From: Bacteroidales bacterium UBA4116
GTDB taxonomy: Bacteria > Bacteroidota > Bacteroidia > Bacteroidales > Tannerellaceae
NCBI GenBank assembly: GCA_002381645.1
Contig: DFXE01000023.1
Coordinates: 62,001-126,000 of the forward strand
Reading direction: 5' to 3'
DNA length: 64,000 bases
The position numbers and the translations under genes are program-made. Under the pieces are notes generated by a model, which saw only the letters and a list, made by a program, of their open reading frames with translations, had not been told where the DNA came from and ran no database searches. This document shows, in pieces, positions 62,128 to 64,000 of the stretch (its first letter is position 1; every line of letters starts with the position of its first letter).

Positions 62128-63540
62128 TTATCTTTTATAACTGCTAAGTTTCCCCACCATTTTTAAAGGGTTAACCCATTCATTGAATTCCTCTTCTGTG
62201 ACAAAGCCTGTTTCAATTGCAGCCTCTTTTAATGTCTTATTTTCTTTATATGCCCTGTTGGCAATGACCGCTGCTTTCTGATATCCTATTTTCGGATTTA
62301 AAGCAGTTACCAGCATCAATGAATTATCCAGATGTTTTTTAATAGTCTCTTTTACCGGTTCGATGCCCATAGCACAATGTTGGTTGAAACTATCGCATCC
62401 TTCTCCTATTAAACGGGCACTGGTCAGAAAATTGTATATAATCATCGGTTTAAACACATTTAATTCAAATTGTCCGTTCGATGCTCCTACCGATATCGCC
62501 ACGTCATTACCCATAACTTGTGCTGCGATCATCGTTAGCGCTTCACATTGGGTAGGATTAACTTTCCCCGGCATAATAGACGAACCAGGTTCGTTCTCCG
62601 GAATATGAATTTCGCCTATACCTGACCGTGGTCCTGAACTTAGCATACGGATATCATTGGCAATCTTCATAAGACTTACGGCAATTCCTTTTAAAGCTCC
62701 ATGTGTAGCTACAATCGCATCGTGGCTTGCCAGTGCCTGGAATTTATTGGGTGCCGTTATAAAGGGTAGGCCTGTCAGTTCTGCAATCTTTTTAGCTACC
62801 TGCTTGTCATAGTTGTCCGGTGTGTTGATCCCTGTGCCTACCGCCGTTCCTCCCAGTGCTAATTCTGCTAAATGTGAAAGTGTATCCTGTAAAGCTCTTA
62901 GTCCATGTTCCAGTTGTGAAACATACCCGCTGAACTCCTGCCCCAATGTAAGAGGGGTTGCATCCATAAAGTGGGTTCTGCCGATTTTAACGATATCCAT
63001 AAAAGCAAGACTCTTCTGGGCAAATGTATTACGTAACCGGATAATAGCCGGTATCGTTTCGTCATTTAATAATTTGTATGCCGCTATGTGCATAGCTGTC
63101 GGGAAGGTATCATTTGAAGATTGCGATTTATTTACATCATCATTTGGGGAAAGTATCTTTTCCCTGTCGGTTAATCGTCCGCCCCTCAGTACATGTGCAC
63201 GGTTTGCAATCACTTCATTTACATTCATATTTGTCTGTGTACCGCTTCCTGTTTGCCATACAACGAGTGGAAATTCATTATCAAATTTACCATCCAGTAT
63301 TTCATCGCATACTTTGACAATCAATTCACATTTATCAGGAGAAAGCACACCGGCTTCTTTGTTTGTCAATGCGGCAGCCTTTTTCAGGTATGCAAAAGCT
63401 TCAATTATCTCTCTGGGCATCCGGCAGGTCTTGGGACATATTTTGAAATTATTAATGCTTCGCTGAGTCTGAGGGCCATAATATGCATCAATGGGTACTT
63501 TTACCTCACCCATCGTATCCTTCTCATATCTATATTCCAT
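62128..63540 (-). CDS. fumC: Fumarate hydratase, class II
   Basis: 470 residues of the fumarase/aspartase family. FumC-like segments: YGPQTQRSINNF (about 21), SSNDTFPTAMHIAAY (about 141), GRTHFMDATPLTLGQEFSGY (about 188), and the signature GSSIMPGKVNPTQCEA (about 318). It interconverts fumarate and malate without iron-sulfur clusters. Aspartate ammonia-lyase is the alternative in this superfamily; the H-F-M-D-A-T-P-L-T-L-G segment favours fumarase. First gene of an operon with the amylase and barrel protein. Confidence 0.86.
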   Translation of the reverse strand: MEYRYEKDTMGEVKVPIDAYYGPQTQRSINNFKICPKTCRMPREIIEAFAYLKKAAALTNKEAGVLSPDKCELIVKVCDEILDGKFDNEFPLVVWQTGSGTQTNMNVNEVIANRAHVLRGGRLTDREKILSPNDDVNKSQSSNDTFPTAMHIAAYKLLNDETIPAIIRLRNTFAQKSLAFMDIVKIGRTHFMDATPLTLGQEFSGYVSQLEHGLRALQDTLSHLAELALGGTAVGTGINTPDNYDKQVAKKIAELTGLPFITAPNKFQALASHDAIVATHGALKGIAVSLMKIANDIRMLSSGPRSGIGEIHIPENEPGSSIMPGKVNPTQCEALTMIAAQVMGNDVAISVGASNGQFELNVFKPMIIYNFLTSARLIGEGCDSFNQHCAMGIEPVKETIKKHLDNSLMLVTALNPKIGYQKAAVIANRAYKENKTLKEAAIETGFVTEEEFNEWVNPLKMVGKLSSYKR

Positions 63541-63661
63541 AAGATAATTTTATATTGTATTATTGTTTATATGTTTCTCAATACGGTTAAACGTTATCTA
63601 CTATTTAAACCAATCAACTTGCCAAAATGTTTAATAAATGAAAACTAATATTAAAGAATGA

Positions 63662-64000
63662 ATGTTGTCTAAATTTGTAAATAAAATATATCCCATACTG
63701 TTATCAGAAACCAGAAAAAAACAATTTGAAAAATTTATTTTCTTCTTTGCCATAATTACTTTCATTATTCATTTTATACTTATTGTCCTTGCACGGGTAA
63801 ATAATATTTCATCCTTTAATGATATGAATGGTAGAATAGTAGATCCGATAGCAGCTATTTATACGCCTTTTTCCATTATTCTACTTTATGAAATTTATCT
63901 TTTAATCTATTATCTTCCCAAATCCATCACTATTTATTTGGGAAAGCAATACGAAATTATTGCATTGATCATGATACGGAAGATTTTTAATAACCTATCC
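63662..64000 (+). CDS. Membrane protein of unknown function, cut by the window edge
   Basis: Open reading frame from an ATG at 63662 running off the end (113 codons visible). After a basic N-terminus (about 1-25) come hydrophobic segments about 27-46, 66-85 and 98-112. Segments such as DPIAAIYTPFSIILLYEIYLLIYYLP look like a conserved family of Bacteroidota membrane proteins, but I cannot name it. Divergent from fumC. Confidence 0.7.
   Translation, partial: MLSKFVNKIYPILLSETRKKQFEKFIFFFAIITFIIHFILIVLARVNNISSFNDMNGRIVDPIAAIYTPFSIILLYEIYLLIYYLPKSITIYLGKQYEIIALIMIRKIFNNLS

Overview
The window is a stretch of chromosome from a member of the Bacteroidota, most likely order Bacteroidales. The signs are promoters of the TAnnTTTG (-7) type, AT-rich leaders without Shine-Dalgarno sequences, a Nudix-fold AraR regulator, DUF4301 and PCMD-domain proteins, PD40/OmpA lipoproteins and a large TonB-dependent receptor. 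The family is less certain (Tannerellaceae/Dysgonomonadaceae-like is a guess). There are no rRNA or tRNA genes, insertion sequences, phage genes or CRISPR arrays that I can see.

Layout. 1-3.7 kb: end of a polysaccharide export locus (Wza, Wzz and a flippase). 3.9-4.8 kb: a CvfB-type S1 protein. 4.8-10.6 kb: two divergent units with three Tat-signal proteins (an isomerase-like TIM barrel and two Gfo/Idh/MocA oxidoreductases), a PCMD lipoprotein and an outer-membrane barrel. This looks like exported sugar oxidation. 11.3-16.7 kb: DUF4301, a RelA/SpoT homologue with a degenerate hydrolase domain, and a CCA-adding enzyme. 16.8-29.7 kb: one long same-strand arabinose/galactose region (SSS transporter, rpiB, tkt, araB, araA, araD, araR, galK, MFS permease, galM). 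29.8-33.2 kb: aroE-menG-purC-phoH operon. 33.5-37.7 kb: WYL regulator, GyrI-like protein, Fic protein and a lipoprotein mutarotase. 37.8-43.2 kb: PagL-like barrel, OmpA/PD40 lipoprotein, GH51 arabinofuranosidase. 43.3-54.0 kb: an NtrC-type two-component system with tolC, a dgkA/PAP2 pair, and an FtsX-type ABC exporter with its HlyD adaptor. 54.2-64 kb: PepSY-like lipoprotein, TonB receptor, an operon of fumC, a cytoplasmic GH13 amylase and an outer-membrane barrel protein, and the start of a membrane protein cut by the window edge.

Two non-coding features stand out. First, the gene-free spacers at about 10.65-11.3 kb and 35.9-36.6 kb carry the same architecture in opposite orientation: a long inverted repeat built from TTCACCTTTCA-like arms, a gap of about 125 bp, four palindromes at an exact 22-bp period, then a further hairpin. 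The palindromes differ between copies (CACC-NN-GGTG against TAAC-N4-GTTA), so the arrangement is conserved more than the bases. I do not recognise this element. Second, tolC and the hlyD-ABC operon each have a sigma-54-like -24/-12 element with the same three-half-site motif (TGTKCG-N4-CGGACA-N3-TGTTCG) about 55 bp upstream. This ties the exporter and its outer-membrane channel to the neighbouring NtrC-type regulator, whose gene lies directly behind tolC.
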